A DNA stretch of 44,396 bases from CAYJLC01 sp964370735 (GCA_964370735.1 CAYJLC010000014.1:1-44396), one strand, 5' to 3'; numbered from the stretch's first letter, positions 15,417 to 24,123 are shown. Numbers and translations are program-made. The notes: generated by a model from the letters alone, not told the origin.

Positions 15417-16430
15417 TTAGTTAAATCCCATGTGTTTTTGTAGCATTTGATATACTTTTACAACAGTTTTTCTACCTAATTTACCCGGCATGTGCAGTGT
15501 TCTGCCAATAATCGAGAAATATTTCATTTTTTGGTACATAACAGGGTTTTTACGCTTAAACGAACGCCATAATGCACGATATTTCTTAACATTTTTCGCA
15601 CTGCCTTCTTTAAGTAGTAAAATACTAGAAACCGCCGTTACGATTATCAAATGATGATACATATATGAGCGAAGTCTGCGATTGTCGATTAATGTTAAAT
15701 CATACTGACTAAATAGGATTTTATTAACTCGTATTTGTTGGTCTACTCTCGATATCATAACATTTTCATTTACAGATTGGTCATCTCTACCGATAAAGTA
15801 ATAATAAAGCGTCATATCAAAGTAATACATCGTTTTAATATACGGTAATGGTGCATAAACATAAATATTATCTACATAGAATGTGTGGTGTGGCAAAGCA
15901 AGCTCGCATTCTCTTAAAACTTCTGTTCTATAAATGATTGAATGCATCATAAGATATTGGTCGACATCGAATTTTTTAACATCTTCCCAAGTGAACACTC
16001 TTCCACGAGGTAAAGTTCCACGATAGTCCATTATCATTTTCTTTTCTTCTTTAACACCTTGTTTATCATACATAAAATTAGTTAAAACCATATCTACTTC
16101 AGACGTTTTTAAAAATTCCAAGATTTTTTTCAAGTTTTCTTCATCTAATCTATCGTCTGAGTCTACTACTTTAAAGTATTTACCTGTCGCATGCGCTATA
16201 CCAGCATTAACACCAGAACCATGTCCACCGTTTTCTTTATGCACTACTTTAATAGTCTTTGGATATTTTGCAGCATACTTGTCTGCTATTTCTGCTGTAT
16301 TGTCTTTTGTAGAACCGTCATTAACAATAATTATTTCAATACTTTCTTCGTCTACAAGCAAACTTTCGATACATGTGTGCATATATGCCGCCGAATTGTA
16401 GCAAGGAATTGCTATTGATAAAATTTTCAT
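15417..16430 (-). CDS. Family 2 glycosyltransferase
   Basis: This is a GT-A fold glycosyltransferase of 337 residues. It begins MKILSIAIPCYNSAAYMHTCIES, has the nucleotide-binding IIIVNDGSTKDNT, the acceptor-side NGGHGSGVNAGIAHA, and the metal-binding DSDD near residue 92. The C-terminal third is basic and partly hydrophobic and may be membrane-associated. The start is the ATG at 16430 with AGAGG five bases upstream; two more codons to an in-frame GTG are possible. Linkage to glf suggests transfer of a hexose or Galf in surface-glycan synthesis, but donor and acceptor cannot be read from sequence. Confidence 0.88.
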   Translation of the reverse strand: MKILSIAIPCYNSAAYMHTCIESLLVDEESIEIIIVNDGSTKDNTAEIADKYAAKYPKTIKVVHKENGGHGSGVNAGIAHATGKYFKVVDSDDRLDEENLKKILEFLKTSEVDMVLTNFMYDKQGVKEEKKMIMDYRGTLPRGRVFTWEDVKKFDVDQYLMMHSIIYRTEVLRECELALPHHTFYVDNIYVYAPLPYIKTMYYFDMTLYYYFIGRDDQSVNENVMISRVDQQIRVNKILFSQYDLTLIDNRRLRSYMYHHLIIVTAVSSILLLKEGSAKNVKKYRALWRSFKRKNPVMYQKMKYFSIIGRTLHMPGKLGRKTVVKVYQMLQKHMGFN

Positions 16431-16436
16431 AAACAC

Positions 16437-16684
16437 CTCTATATTCTTAATTTTAAATATTCTTTGTATATTTTAACACATTATGAACAGAATTAAAAGT
16501 ATAAATTACTTAAAGTTTTATTAAGATTTTTTTATTATAAGGTTTTAAGGTATTTTTTATAACATTTTTAGTTACAAAATATACTTTTTATTTTCAAAAA
16601 AAACATCAATGCTTTCGCTTTTGTAATTTTAGTTACATCAATTTATGTGTTTATTAATAAAACGTTAACCTTTGTGTATGTGCA
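16437..16684. other. AT-rich divergent intergenic region
   Basis: This region lies between the divergent glycosyltransferase and hydrogenase-GGDEF genes. It is extremely AT-rich, with poly-T/poly-A runs, and holds no open frame of note. The only clear signal is the rightward promoter that follows at 16685-16713. I see no convincing promoter for the leftward glycosyltransferase-glf pair. Confidence 0.5.
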
Positions 16685-16713
16685 TTGATTTTTCGCTTTT
16701 TCTGTGTTAAAAT
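16685..16713 (+). promoter_or_regulatory. Sigma-A type promoter for the hydrogenase-GGDEF gene
   Basis: TTGATT (16685-16690) and TAAAAT (16708-16713) are separated by 17 bases, 54 bases upstream of the start codon. Confidence 0.7.
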
Positions 16714-16767
16714 TAAATTATTAATAAGTTACTAACAACAAAACTGTTATTTTTAAAGGGTACTATA

Positions 16768-18507
16768 ATGCAACAAAAAAGTAAAGAAAACTACGTTTAT
16801 ACCGTAGAAACATCCTGCCAAGGTTGTAACAAGTGCATATTTAAATGCCCTACTAATGCTAACAGGGCTTACTGGGAAAACAGTAAAAACATCGTGGGAA
16901 TTAAGAATGGATATTGCATTTCTTGTGGTGAATGCATTTCTATTTGCGACCATGGTGCTAGAGATTTTGTCGACGACATAAGCGCATTCATTGAAGACCT
17001 AGAAAAAGGCGACAATATATCTCTTGTAATAGCTCCGTCTGCCCATGTGAATTTTGATAAATTAGGCAAATTAATTGGCTTTTTAAAATCAAAAGGCGTG
17101 AAAAAAATATACGATGTTTCTTTTGGCGCAGACATTACAACATGGGGATACCTTAAATTCATAAAAGACCACAACCCAAAAACTGTAATAGCACAGCCAT
17201 GTCCTGTTGTAGTAAGCTATATCGAAAAATTCCATAGTGATTTAATCAAATATTTAGCGCCAGTGCAAAGCCCTGTGGTTTGCCTTGGTATTTATCTTAA
17301 AAAATACGAAAACGAAATGGGAAAACTCGCGTTTTTATCTCCTTGTATCGGAAAAAAACGTGAATGTAAAAACGAGCACACCTATAATATTTTAAGCTAT
17401 AATATAACATTTTTACGACTTTCTGAATACATAGAAAAAAATAATATTAACCTTGATGATTATCCTGATTTGCCTTTTGACAATGTGGAAAAATCTTTAG
17501 GCTTTGCCTTTCCTAGGCCGGGTGGTCTAAGCGAAAATGTGAAATATCATTTAGGCGATGTGTGGACAAAGCAAATAGAAGGCATCTATAATATCGAGCA
17601 TTATTTTGAACAATTACTCGAAGATTTAGACGAAAATCTTCCTGTTCCACTTATCATTGACGCTTTAAATTGCGAAAAAGGTTGTAATGTCGGAACTGCC
17701 TCCTCTAAAAATATACGCGATAATTTCATTGATAATAACATAAATAGTCGAAAAAAAGTTATCCAAAAAAACGACACCGAAGCTCTTACGAAGTTTTTTA
17801 ACGAAACTCTTGATTATAATGACTTTGTTCGTAAATATTCCGATAAAAGTGATGATTATATAAGCCTTGAGGACATAGATGTCGAACCTATTTTTAGGAA
17901 GTTAGGCAAATTTACAAAAGAAGATAAGATTACAAACTGTTTCTCTTGTGGCTATGGCACTTGTTATGAATTTGCAAAAGCTGTTGCTAATGGCGATAAC
18001 CACATAAATAACTGCCATCATTTCTTGCTTGAAAAATTTGTTTCTTTAAGCACGAGAGATTCGTTAACTGGTGCGTTTAATAGATATAGTTATATCGAAA
18101 GAATGACAGAAGCCGAAGAATCTCACTCTGGTTTAATCGGTATTTTATTCGTTGATATCAACAAATTAAAAGAAACCAACGACCTTTATGGTCACGAAGC
18201 AGGGGACGCATTAATAATTTCTGCTTGTTCGGTTTTGCAAAAGTTTTTTGAAAACGATATTTATAGAATCGGTGGCGACGAATTTGTTGTGGTTCAACGC
18301 TCGTACTCAAAATCTGATTTTGAAAATAAAGTTTCAAAACTTCGTGAATATCTTGAAGTTAACACATCGGTTTTAATGTCTGTCGGCTATGAATTTAGCT
18401 ATAATGCAGACGATTTAAGCGAAGCTGTGAACACTGCTGAGAAAAATATGTATGCTGCAAAAGCATTATTCTACAAGAAAAATGCACGTTATGACAGACG
18501 AAAATAA
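16768..18507 (+). CDS. Hydrogenase-like Fe-S sensor fused to GGDEF
   Basis: This 579-residue protein has four modules: two ferredoxin motifs (Cys17/20/23/27 and Cys50/53/56/60); an [FeFe]-hydrogenase H-domain (about 84-310); a four-Cys Fe-S module (Cys391/394/399/416, CFSCGYGTC); and a GGDEF diguanylate cyclase domain with an intact GGDEF at 502-506. In the H-domain all four cluster ligands are retained: Cys145 in AQPCPVV, Cys193 in SPCIGKK, and Cys302 and Cys306 in NCEKGCNVG. The proton-relay Cys that precedes the first ligand in catalytic enzymes is replaced by Pro144, as expected for sensory group C-type proteins. The RxxD inhibitory site before GGDEF is absent. The likely job is to convert H2 or redox state into c-di-GMP output. 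It has its own promoter and terminator. Confidence 0.85.
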   Translation: MQQKSKENYVYTVETSCQGCNKCIFKCPTNANRAYWENSKNIVGIKNGYCISCGECISICDHGARDFVDDISAFIEDLEKGDNISLVIAPSAHVNFDKLGKLIGFLKSKGVKKIYDVSFGADITTWGYLKFIKDHNPKTVIAQPCPVVVSYIEKFHSDLIKYLAPVQSPVVCLGIYLKKYENEMGKLAFLSPCIGKKRECKNEHTYNILSYNITFLRLSEYIEKNNINLDDYPDLPFDNVEKSLGFAFPRPGGLSENVKYHLGDVWTKQIEGIYNIEHYFEQLLEDLDENLPVPLIIDALNCEKGCNVGTASSKNIRDNFIDNNINSRKKVIQKNDTEALTKFFNETLDYNDFVRKYSDKSDDYISLEDIDVEPIFRKLGKFTKEDKITNCFSCGYGTCYEFAKAVANGDNHINNCHHFLLEKFVSLSTRDSLTGAFNRYSYIERMTEAEESHSGLIGILFVDINKLKETNDLYGHEAGDALIISACSVLQKFFENDIYRIGGDEFVVVQRSYSKSDFENKVSKLREYLEVNTSVLMSVGYEFSYNADDLSEAVNTAEKNMYAAKALFYKKNARYDRRK

Positions 18508-18511
18508 AATT

Positions 18512-18539
18512 AATGGACAGACAAAGTTGTTTGTCCATT
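18512..18539 (+). terminator. Intrinsic terminator after the hydrogenase-GGDEF gene
   Basis: Arms AATGGACAGAC and GTTTGTCCATT pair with one G-U, around a six-base loop, and a short T run follows. Confidence 0.8.
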
Positions 18540-18597
18540 TTTGTATGCATTTTATTTTTTATGCCTATACTAATTATAAATTATATGGGAGAAAAAA

Positions 18598-19272
18598 ATG
18601 ATAAAAATTGAAAATCTCACAAAAATGTACTCAAAAGATATTATTCCACTAAAAAATATAAATTTACACATAGAAAATAAGCAATTTGTGGCAATTGTTG
18701 GCTCTTCTGGCTCTGGAAAGACAACTCTTATGAATATTTTAGGCACATTAGACACACAGAGTTCTGGCGATTACTTTTTAGACAGCCTGTGTATAAATTC
18801 TGTTGATAGAAGAAAACTTCCAGAAATTCGCAATAAAAAAATCGGATTTATATTTCAAAGCTTCAATTTAATGCCAAAACTAACGGCGATAGAAAATGTG
18901 GAGCTCCCACTTATTTTCGCAGGAATTGACCCAAAAAAGCGTCGTATTCTTTCTGAAATCGCATTAGAAAAGGTTGGTCTTTCGGATAGAATGACACATA
19001 CGCCGAGCAAAATGAGCGGTGGTCAACAACAAAGAGTTGCGATTGCAAGAGCGATTTCGCTTTCTCCACCACTAATTTTAGCAGACGAACCCACAGGAAA
19101 TTTGGACCCAAAATCCACAGAAGAGGTACTAGAAATCCTTTCAAACTTGAATTATGATGGAAAAACCATTGTTTTGATAACTCACGACCTAAAAGTCGCG
19201 AAAACATCTCGGCGAATTATAACACTAGAAAACGGCAATATTTTGGCAGATATAACAAACAAAACCACTTGA
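18598..19272 (+). CDS. Orphan ABC transporter ATPase (MacB/LolD-like)
   Basis: This is an ATP-binding subunit of 224 residues. Walker A GSSGSGKT is at 35-42, the Q-loop at IFQSFNLM, the signature MSGGQQQR at 139-146, Walker B LILADE at 159-164 and the H-loop at LITHD. The FxSFNLxPxLTAxENV and P.L..A segments place it with the MacB/LolD/SalX group, which works with FtsX-type permeases. No permease gene is next to it; trhA follows with its own promoter, so the partner must be encoded elsewhere or lost. GGGAG precedes the ATG. Confidence 0.88.
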   Translation: MIKIENLTKMYSKDIIPLKNINLHIENKQFVAIVGSSGSGKTTLMNILGTLDTQSSGDYFLDSLCINSVDRRKLPEIRNKKIGFIFQSFNLMPKLTAIENVELPLIFAGIDPKKRRILSEIALEKVGLSDRMTHTPSKMSGGQQQRVAIARAISLSPPLILADEPTGNLDPKSTEEVLEILSNLNYDGKTIVLITHDLKVAKTSRRIITLENGNILADITNKTT

Positions 19273-19297
19273 CGTGGTTTGAAAAACGTGTTATAAT
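19269..19297 (+). promoter_or_regulatory. Sigma-A type promoter for the hemolysin III gene
   Basis: TTGACG (19269-19274) and a perfect TATAAT (19292-19297) are 17 bases apart. The -35 box overlaps the stop codon of the preceding ATPase gene. Confidence 0.75.
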
Positions 19298-19346
19298 AGT
19301 TTTGTAAACTAGATGATATATTATTCAAAACTAAAGGAGCAATCTT

Positions 19347-19982
19347 ATGGATAAAAATTACGCACTACGAGAGGAAGTTGCAAATAGCATACTTCATGGT
19401 GCTGGTGCATTGTTATCGCTTTTAGGAATAATTGCGCTCGTGATGTTCTCAAACCAAACCGCCTTTTTAACAGGTAGTTTCGTTTTATATGGCACAACAA
19501 TGTTTCTTATGTACCTTTCTTCGACTTTATACCACTCGGCTACAAATATCAAGGTGAAAAAGCATTTCAAAACGCTTGACCACTGTGCAATCTTCCTATT
19601 AATAGCAGGAACATACACTCCGTTTACAATGGTGACTTTAAACGGAATGGTTGGAAATATAATTTTCGCAGTTATTTGGATTTTTGCAATAATCGGCGTC
19701 GTATTAAATGCGATAAGCGTTAAAAAATACCATAAATTATCACTTGTGTGCTATATTGCTATGGGTTGGGCGATAGTTTTCGCTATAAAGCCATTAATCG
19801 ATAATTTGCATATTGGGGGATTAATTTTACTGGTTTTAGGTGGATTATCTTACACAATTGGTGTTGCATTTTACGTTAGAAAATCGAAATATATGCATAC
19901 AATATGGCATGTTTTTGTTTTAATGGGCAGTGTTTTTCACTATTTCGCGATTTTATTATTTGTCGCACCGATACAAATTTAA
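19347..19982 (+). CDS. trhA: Hemolysin III / PAQR-family membrane protein
   Basis: This 211-residue integral membrane protein has seven predicted helices. The family's conserved polar residues are visible: EEVANSILHGAGA near the N-terminus, the SSTLYHSA motif, LDHCAIFLLIAGTYTP, and the C-terminal HTIWHVFVLMGSVFHY carrying the HxxxH zinc-ligand pair. Members have been linked to membrane energetics and homeostasis (TrhA), not demonstrably to haemolysis. AAGGAG precedes the ATG, and a separate promoter at 19269-19297 makes it independent of the ABC ATPase. A repeat-type terminator palindrome starts at the stop codon. Confidence 0.92.
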   Translation: MDKNYALREEVANSILHGAGALLSLLGIIALVMFSNQTAFLTGSFVLYGTTMFLMYLSSTLYHSATNIKVKKHFKTLDHCAIFLLIAGTYTPFTMVTLNGMVGNIIFAVIWIFAIIGVVLNAISVKKYHKLSLVCYIAMGWAIVFAIKPLIDNLHIGGLILLVLGGLSYTIGVAFYVRKSKYMHTIWHVFVLMGSVFHYFAILLFVAPIQI

Positions 19983-20010
19983 GAGGCTGTCACAATTGCG
20001 ACAGCCTCTT
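19981..20010. terminator. Terminator palindrome at a convergent junction (mosaic-repeat block)
   Basis: An AAGAGGCTGTC/GACAGCCTCTT hairpin around ACAATTGC is followed by T6 on the plus strand. It is the same block that ends copies 2 and 4 of the mosaic repeat, here present alone. It can stop trhA and, on the other strand with a G-U pair, possibly the GGDEF gene. Confidence 0.8.
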
Positions 20011-20017
20011 TTTTATT

Positions 20018-22117
20018 TTACACAATGATTTTTTTAAAATATTCATCAATAGGAACTGGCATAGACAAGAAATCCCCCTCGACAAACAAACAGTCACTGT
20101 CACGCAGAAACTCTAGTTGCTCATTTGTCGATATGCCGACGGCAATAACATCGCATTCATTTATCACGTCGCACATTTCGATAATGCCCTCTAACAAAGC
20201 GTCGCTTTTAGTGCTTTGAGAAATTTTATCAATAAGCGATTTGTCGATTTTAATATTCGTGAAATCAATTTCGGATAAAAGCTCTATATTAATGCTTTTT
20301 GCACCGAAATCACGAAGCGAGATAGAAAAACCGAGGTTTTTAATCAGCTTAATACGCTCTTTTAGAATATCAATGCTCAAAATGCTAGAATTTTCAGATA
20401 TTTCTAAATTAATCATATTAGTAGGCACATTGTGTCGCGTGCATATTTCAAAAAGCTCATAAATTTTTCTATCATCAAGCAAAGTGCTATTTGAAATTTT
20501 TATGAAAAAAGGAGTAGATGGAGATAAATTAAGCGTAGAAATTTTGTCACAAATTGTATTTAGGACATAAAAATCTAAGGCATCGGCTATATTATTGTCC
20601 TCATATTTAGACATAAAATTGTTAAAAATATATTCTCCATCGGCATCTTTTTTGCGAATTATAGAAGAAATAGCGCTAATTTCACTGGTAATCAAATTAA
20701 ATTGACTTTGGAAAAATACATCAAACTCGCCGTTAGAAATAGCAGTTTGCAAATCTTGTTCAGCAGAAAGTGCTATATTTGATTGGCTAGTAAGCATAGT
20801 TTTGTAATAACTTTGCTTTTCTTCGTACATACGCTTGTCGGCAGCGGCAATAGCCTTTAAAATATCGACACTTCCCTCGTGCCAAACGCTACCTATCGAC
20901 AGACTACATTCACTATCTTTACAAATAAGCGAGCGCAGAGTTTTTATGCGTTTTTCAAACTCTTTTTGAGAGATATTAGGGCAAATGCAAACAAACTCAT
21001 CTCCACCAATTCTATAAGCGAAAGCGCCGAAAACATCAAGTATATTTTGAGCATTTTTTTTGATATAATAGTCGCCATAATCGTGCCCATACATATCGTT
21101 TGCAGTCTTCAAACCATTGATATCAGCATAGATAATTCCAAGCTTTTTCGGAGGGGAATTTTCAAGGATTTTTAAGTCAAGAGTATATTTATTTCTATTA
21201 TGCAGACCAGTTAAAGCATCGCAATAACTGATTTTTTCCAGTTCATAGTAGAGCCTACCCTTTGTTAAATCGTTCAAGATAAAAAGCGTTAAAGAACGTA
21301 GCAAAGCCGCATTATTTGCGTGAAGTTTAGGGTTATCAACACCGACAAAACCGACGATTTTACCGTCTAAAATAAGAGGGGCTGCGATTAGGCTATCGAT
21401 TCCTTGGTCATATAAAATTTGATACGACGGCGTAGTTTTATCGACATCAATATCAAGCTGAGAAATATAAAATTCACCAATGTCATTGAATTTTTCTACC
21501 CAACTATCGATGTTTGAAAGAGGGATTTTTTGCAAATTTTCTATTTGCTTGTTTATTTTACTTTTACACCATTCATAAGTGTTATTTAAAACGTTATTTA
21601 CATAGTCAAACTCAAAAATATACGCACGATCAGAGTTATAATACTCACCAATAACGGCAAGCAGTCTATTAATCGCATCGTCAACACTGATATTTTCGGC
21701 AAGAGTTTGCACACAACGCACCAAAGTTTCCTCGACAGTTAATTTGGTTTGCAGATTATTAATTTTATCATATTGCGGGGTTATATCTGTCGCAGTTTCA
21801 AGACGCAGTCGTCTATTTTCAGACAAAATTAATGTGTCCGAGAGCGCATAATAGCCAGCGGCACTTTCATTGAAGTGATTCCATTTGAGATATTCATCTT
21901 CCTTGAGCAAATGGTTTGTGCAAAATTCGCAAGGTTCACTTTTATTTTGTAAAACCTCATAGCATTTTTTCATCACATAATCTTTTTCATCATTGAAACC
22001 AAATAACTCTTTTGTTTTTTTGTTTAAAAAAAGTAGTTCATAAGTATCAACATCAGAAATATAGCAAATAAAATCTAAGTGGTCTAAGGCAATCAAGCTT
22101 AATTTTTCATAGTACAT
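20018..22117 (-). CDS. PAS-GAF-GGDEF protein with degenerate EAL
   Basis: This 699-residue signalling protein has no membrane helix. The order is a PAS-like N-terminus with a Cys pair CEFC (about 10-115), a GAF domain (about 130-285), a GGDEF domain with an intact GGDEF at 371-375 and SYCDALTGLHNR before it, and a C-terminal EAL-type domain (about 450-699). The EAL domain has lost its signature: the EALxR position reads SAISSIIR, the DDFG motif reads RDFGA, and the AEGVE position reads AVGIST. It therefore probably binds rather than hydrolyses c-di-GMP. The inhibitory RxxD is missing. The likely function is regulated c-di-GMP synthesis by cytosolic ligand sensing. The promoter is at 22160-22188. 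Confidence 0.88.
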   Translation of the reverse strand: MYYEKLSLIALDHLDFICYISDVDTYELLFLNKKTKELFGFNDEKDYVMKKCYEVLQNKSEPCEFCTNHLLKEDEYLKWNHFNESAAGYYALSDTLILSENRRLRLETATDITPQYDKINNLQTKLTVEETLVRCVQTLAENISVDDAINRLLAVIGEYYNSDRAYIFEFDYVNNVLNNTYEWCKSKINKQIENLQKIPLSNIDSWVEKFNDIGEFYISQLDIDVDKTTPSYQILYDQGIDSLIAAPLILDGKIVGFVGVDNPKLHANNAALLRSLTLFILNDLTKGRLYYELEKISYCDALTGLHNRNKYTLDLKILENSPPKKLGIIYADINGLKTANDMYGHDYGDYYIKKNAQNILDVFGAFAYRIGGDEFVCICPNISQKEFEKRIKTLRSLICKDSECSLSIGSVWHEGSVDILKAIAAADKRMYEEKQSYYKTMLTSQSNIALSAEQDLQTAISNGEFDVFFQSQFNLITSEISAISSIIRKKDADGEYIFNNFMSKYEDNNIADALDFYVLNTICDKISTLNLSPSTPFFIKISNSTLLDDRKIYELFEICTRHNVPTNMINLEISENSSILSIDILKERIKLIKNLGFSISLRDFGAKSINIELLSEIDFTNIKIDKSLIDKISQSTKSDALLEGIIEMCDVINECDVIAVGISTNEQLEFLRDSDCLFVEGDFLSMPVPIDEYFKKIIV

Positions 22118-22159
22118 ATAAACACCTTCTTAAAATCCAGTTTTTACCAATATAGCTAT

Positions 22160-22188
22160 ATTATACTATATTATAGCTAAAATTACAA
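22160..22188 (-). promoter_or_regulatory. Sigma-A type promoter for the GGDEF-EAL gene
   Basis: On the minus strand, TTGTAA (22183-22188) and a perfect TATAAT (22160-22165) are 17 bases apart. The spacer itself contains another TATAAT. Confidence 0.7.
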
Positions 22189-22261
22189 GTATTTATTATG
22201 TTTTACATAAAAAAATTAAAATTTACAATTTATTTATAAAGTGAATTTTTATGTAACCAAT

Positions 22262-23287
22262 TTATACACCTTTGCCGAAAGTGCAATTTGGAAAGCTACA
22301 TGTATCACATTTTAGACACAAACCACCGTGGCCATAACTCGCAAGGTCACGTTTTTCTAGAATTTCTCCAGCAAGTATTCTAGGCAAAATAAGGTCGAAA
22401 ATAGTCGCGTTTGCATACATAACACAGCCTGGAAGTCCTAAAATAGGCGAATTATCTTCGAAGTAACCCAAAAGAAGCATCGCACCAGGTAAAGCTGGCG
22501 CACCATAGCTTACGATATTCGCACCAGAATTTTTGATGGCACTCGGCGTAACATCATCAGGGTCTACGCTCATTCCACCGGTACAAATTATAAGATTTGC
22601 ACCATTTTCACGCAATTTATTGATAGCATTTGTTATATTTTCGCGATTATCGTCACAAATTATATGCCCTATTTCGCTCACATCGAAACCGTCGAACTTA
22701 GACCTTACAACAGGTGTAAAAGTGTCTTTGATACGCCCAGAGAAAACTTCGTTTCCAGTAGTAACAATCCCTAGTTTAAATGATTTATAAGGCAGAATTT
22801 CAAATATTTTCTCGCCATTTGCGATTTCTTGCGCCTTTTCAAGCTTTTTTTTGTCGATTACAAGTGGAATTACGCGAGTTCCAGCCAAAATATCACCTTT
22901 TTTCACATGGTAATTCCCATGACGCGTAGCAATCATCAGTTCATCTTCCATATTTAGTGCCATCAGCTTGTCAGTATTTACCTTAAAAACGCCTGAAATA
23001 TCGGCAAAAATTTCAATTTTACCCTCTTTTACCTCTGACAAAGTCATATTTTCGTTTTGACAAATATTTGCTAAAATTAATGCAGCATCATTTTCGTGCA
23101 TCATATTTTCGTCATTTTCCCAAACATAAAGTTGCTCTTTGCCTATGTTTAAAAGAAGTTCAATGTCCTTTTCTTCGATAATATGCCCTTTTCTAAAAGC
23201 AGTGCCTTTAAATTCATCTTTGACAATTCTAGTCAAATCGTGGCACAATATATGGCCGACAGCGTCGACTGTTTTAATTTTTTTCAT
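22262..23287 (-). CDS. MoeA-like molybdopterin-binding protein with Cys tail
   Basis: This 341-residue protein has a C-terminal MoCF-biosynthesis (MPT-binding) domain. Its hallmarks are LGIVTTGNEVFSGRI (172-186), the Gly-rich ICTGGMSVDPDDVTP (234-248) and ILGLPGCVMYANAT (282-295). The N-terminal part is shorter and different from MoeA. Such proteins accompany molybdenum hydroxylases in Clostridia, and an operon for one lies 10 kb away (33.9-37.9 kb). A C-terminal extension carries Cys324, 327, 330 and 335 (CLKCDTCSFPNC), a spacing suited to metal or Fe-S binding that ordinary MoeA lacks. Insertion or modification of the molybdenum cofactor is likely, but the precise step is unknown. Confidence 0.8.
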   Translation of the reverse strand: MKKIKTVDAVGHILCHDLTRIVKDEFKGTAFRKGHIIEEKDIELLLNIGKEQLYVWENDENMMHENDAALILANICQNENMTLSEVKEGKIEIFADISGVFKVNTDKLMALNMEDELMIATRHGNYHVKKGDILAGTRVIPLVIDKKKLEKAQEIANGEKIFEILPYKSFKLGIVTTGNEVFSGRIKDTFTPVVRSKFDGFDVSEIGHIICDDNRENITNAINKLRENGANLIICTGGMSVDPDDVTPSAIKNSGANIVSYGAPALPGAMLLLGYFEDNSPILGLPGCVMYANATIFDLILPRILAGEILEKRDLASYGHGGLCLKCDTCSFPNCTFGKGV

Positions 23288-23325
23288 TATAATACCTCTT
23301 TTATAAAAATGATTTTTAACGTGTT

Positions 23326-23350
23326 AAAACCCCGTATAAAACGAGGTTTT
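23326..23350 (-). terminator. Intrinsic terminator after the MBOAT-DHHW-NERD operon
   Basis: On the minus strand, arms AAAACCTCG and CGGGGTTTT pair fully (one G-U) around a seven-base loop, with the T run inside the right arm. It lies 30 bases after the NERD-like gene stop. Confidence 0.7.
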
Positions 23351-23381
23351 AGCATATTTAACCTTGCATTCAAGGGCTTTG

Positions 23382-24098
23382 CTATTTTTTTGATGTTTTT
23401 TTACGTTTTTTCGCTAGTTTATTAGAAGATTTCGACATATCTTCAAGTTTTTGTGTTATTTCATCAAATCTATTAATCGGCATAACGCTCGGTTGTTTAT
23501 CGATATGCTTATCTATGATACTATGAAAAGTCGAGTAGTTTGATATAGAAATTTCACGATTATAGATGTCGATTTGAGATAAATCGCTATTATTATCGAA
23601 AATAATATATGAATAAAACAAATTCGGGTGCACAAATGGGAAAATATCGACAAGTCCCTCTGTGCTTGATTTTGTCACGATAACAGGGTTTGGAAAAGTT
23701 ATTTTCTTTTTAGAATTAACCACGACAGACCACTTGCTATTGCGTTCATCACCAGAAACAAATCCCCTTTTATTATGAATTTCAAAAAGAAAAATGCCTT
23801 TTAAAGTGACCATTAAAATATTAACTTTTGATGTGCCTTTATCGCTTTTTATAGGAATATTTACATAAAGTTGCTTTTTTATAGGCAGAAAACGGAGTTT
23901 TCTGAATACGATATATTCAAGCGTCAAAGCTTTTTTTCCTCGTGTTTTGAAAAAGCCATTATTGCTATAAAGCTTGTAATCGGACAGTAAAAAAACGATG
24001 TATTTAATTAAAAACCAAATAAGTATAAGCAGAATTATGAAAATGACAGGCAGAATTACACTGTCGAAAAAAGGTATTGACTGCAGTTGTTCTAACAT
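23382..24098 (-). CDS. Membrane protein with degenerate NERD-like domain
   Basis: This 238-residue protein has one N-terminal membrane helix (about 14-38), then a region resembling the NERD (nuclease-related) domain: YIVFRKLRFLP, VNILMVTLKGIFLFEIHNKRGFVSGDE..SKWSV and the later FPNP. In typical NERD domains the strand carries Asp and an ExK; here these positions read Asn93 and Glu106-x-His108, so nuclease activity is doubtful. A Lys/Ser-rich C-terminal tail follows. The start is the ATG at 24098 (AAGGAG upstream). It is the last gene of an operon with the MBOAT acyltransferase and DHHW protein, 25 bases after the latter. Its role there is unknown. Confidence 0.6.
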   Translation of the reverse strand: MLEQLQSIPFFDSVILPVIFIILLILIWFLIKYIVFLLSDYKLYSNNGFFKTRGKKALTLEYIVFRKLRFLPIKKQLYVNIPIKSDKGTSKVNILMVTLKGIFLFEIHNKRGFVSGDERNSKWSVVVNSKKKITFPNPVIVTKSSTEGLVDIFPFVHPNLFYSYIIFDNNSDLSQIDIYNREISISNYSTFHSIIDKHIDKQPSVMPINRFDEITQKLEDMSKSSNKLAKKRKKTSKK

Positions 24099-24123
24099 AA
24101 TTTCTCCTTTCATAGCAAATTTT

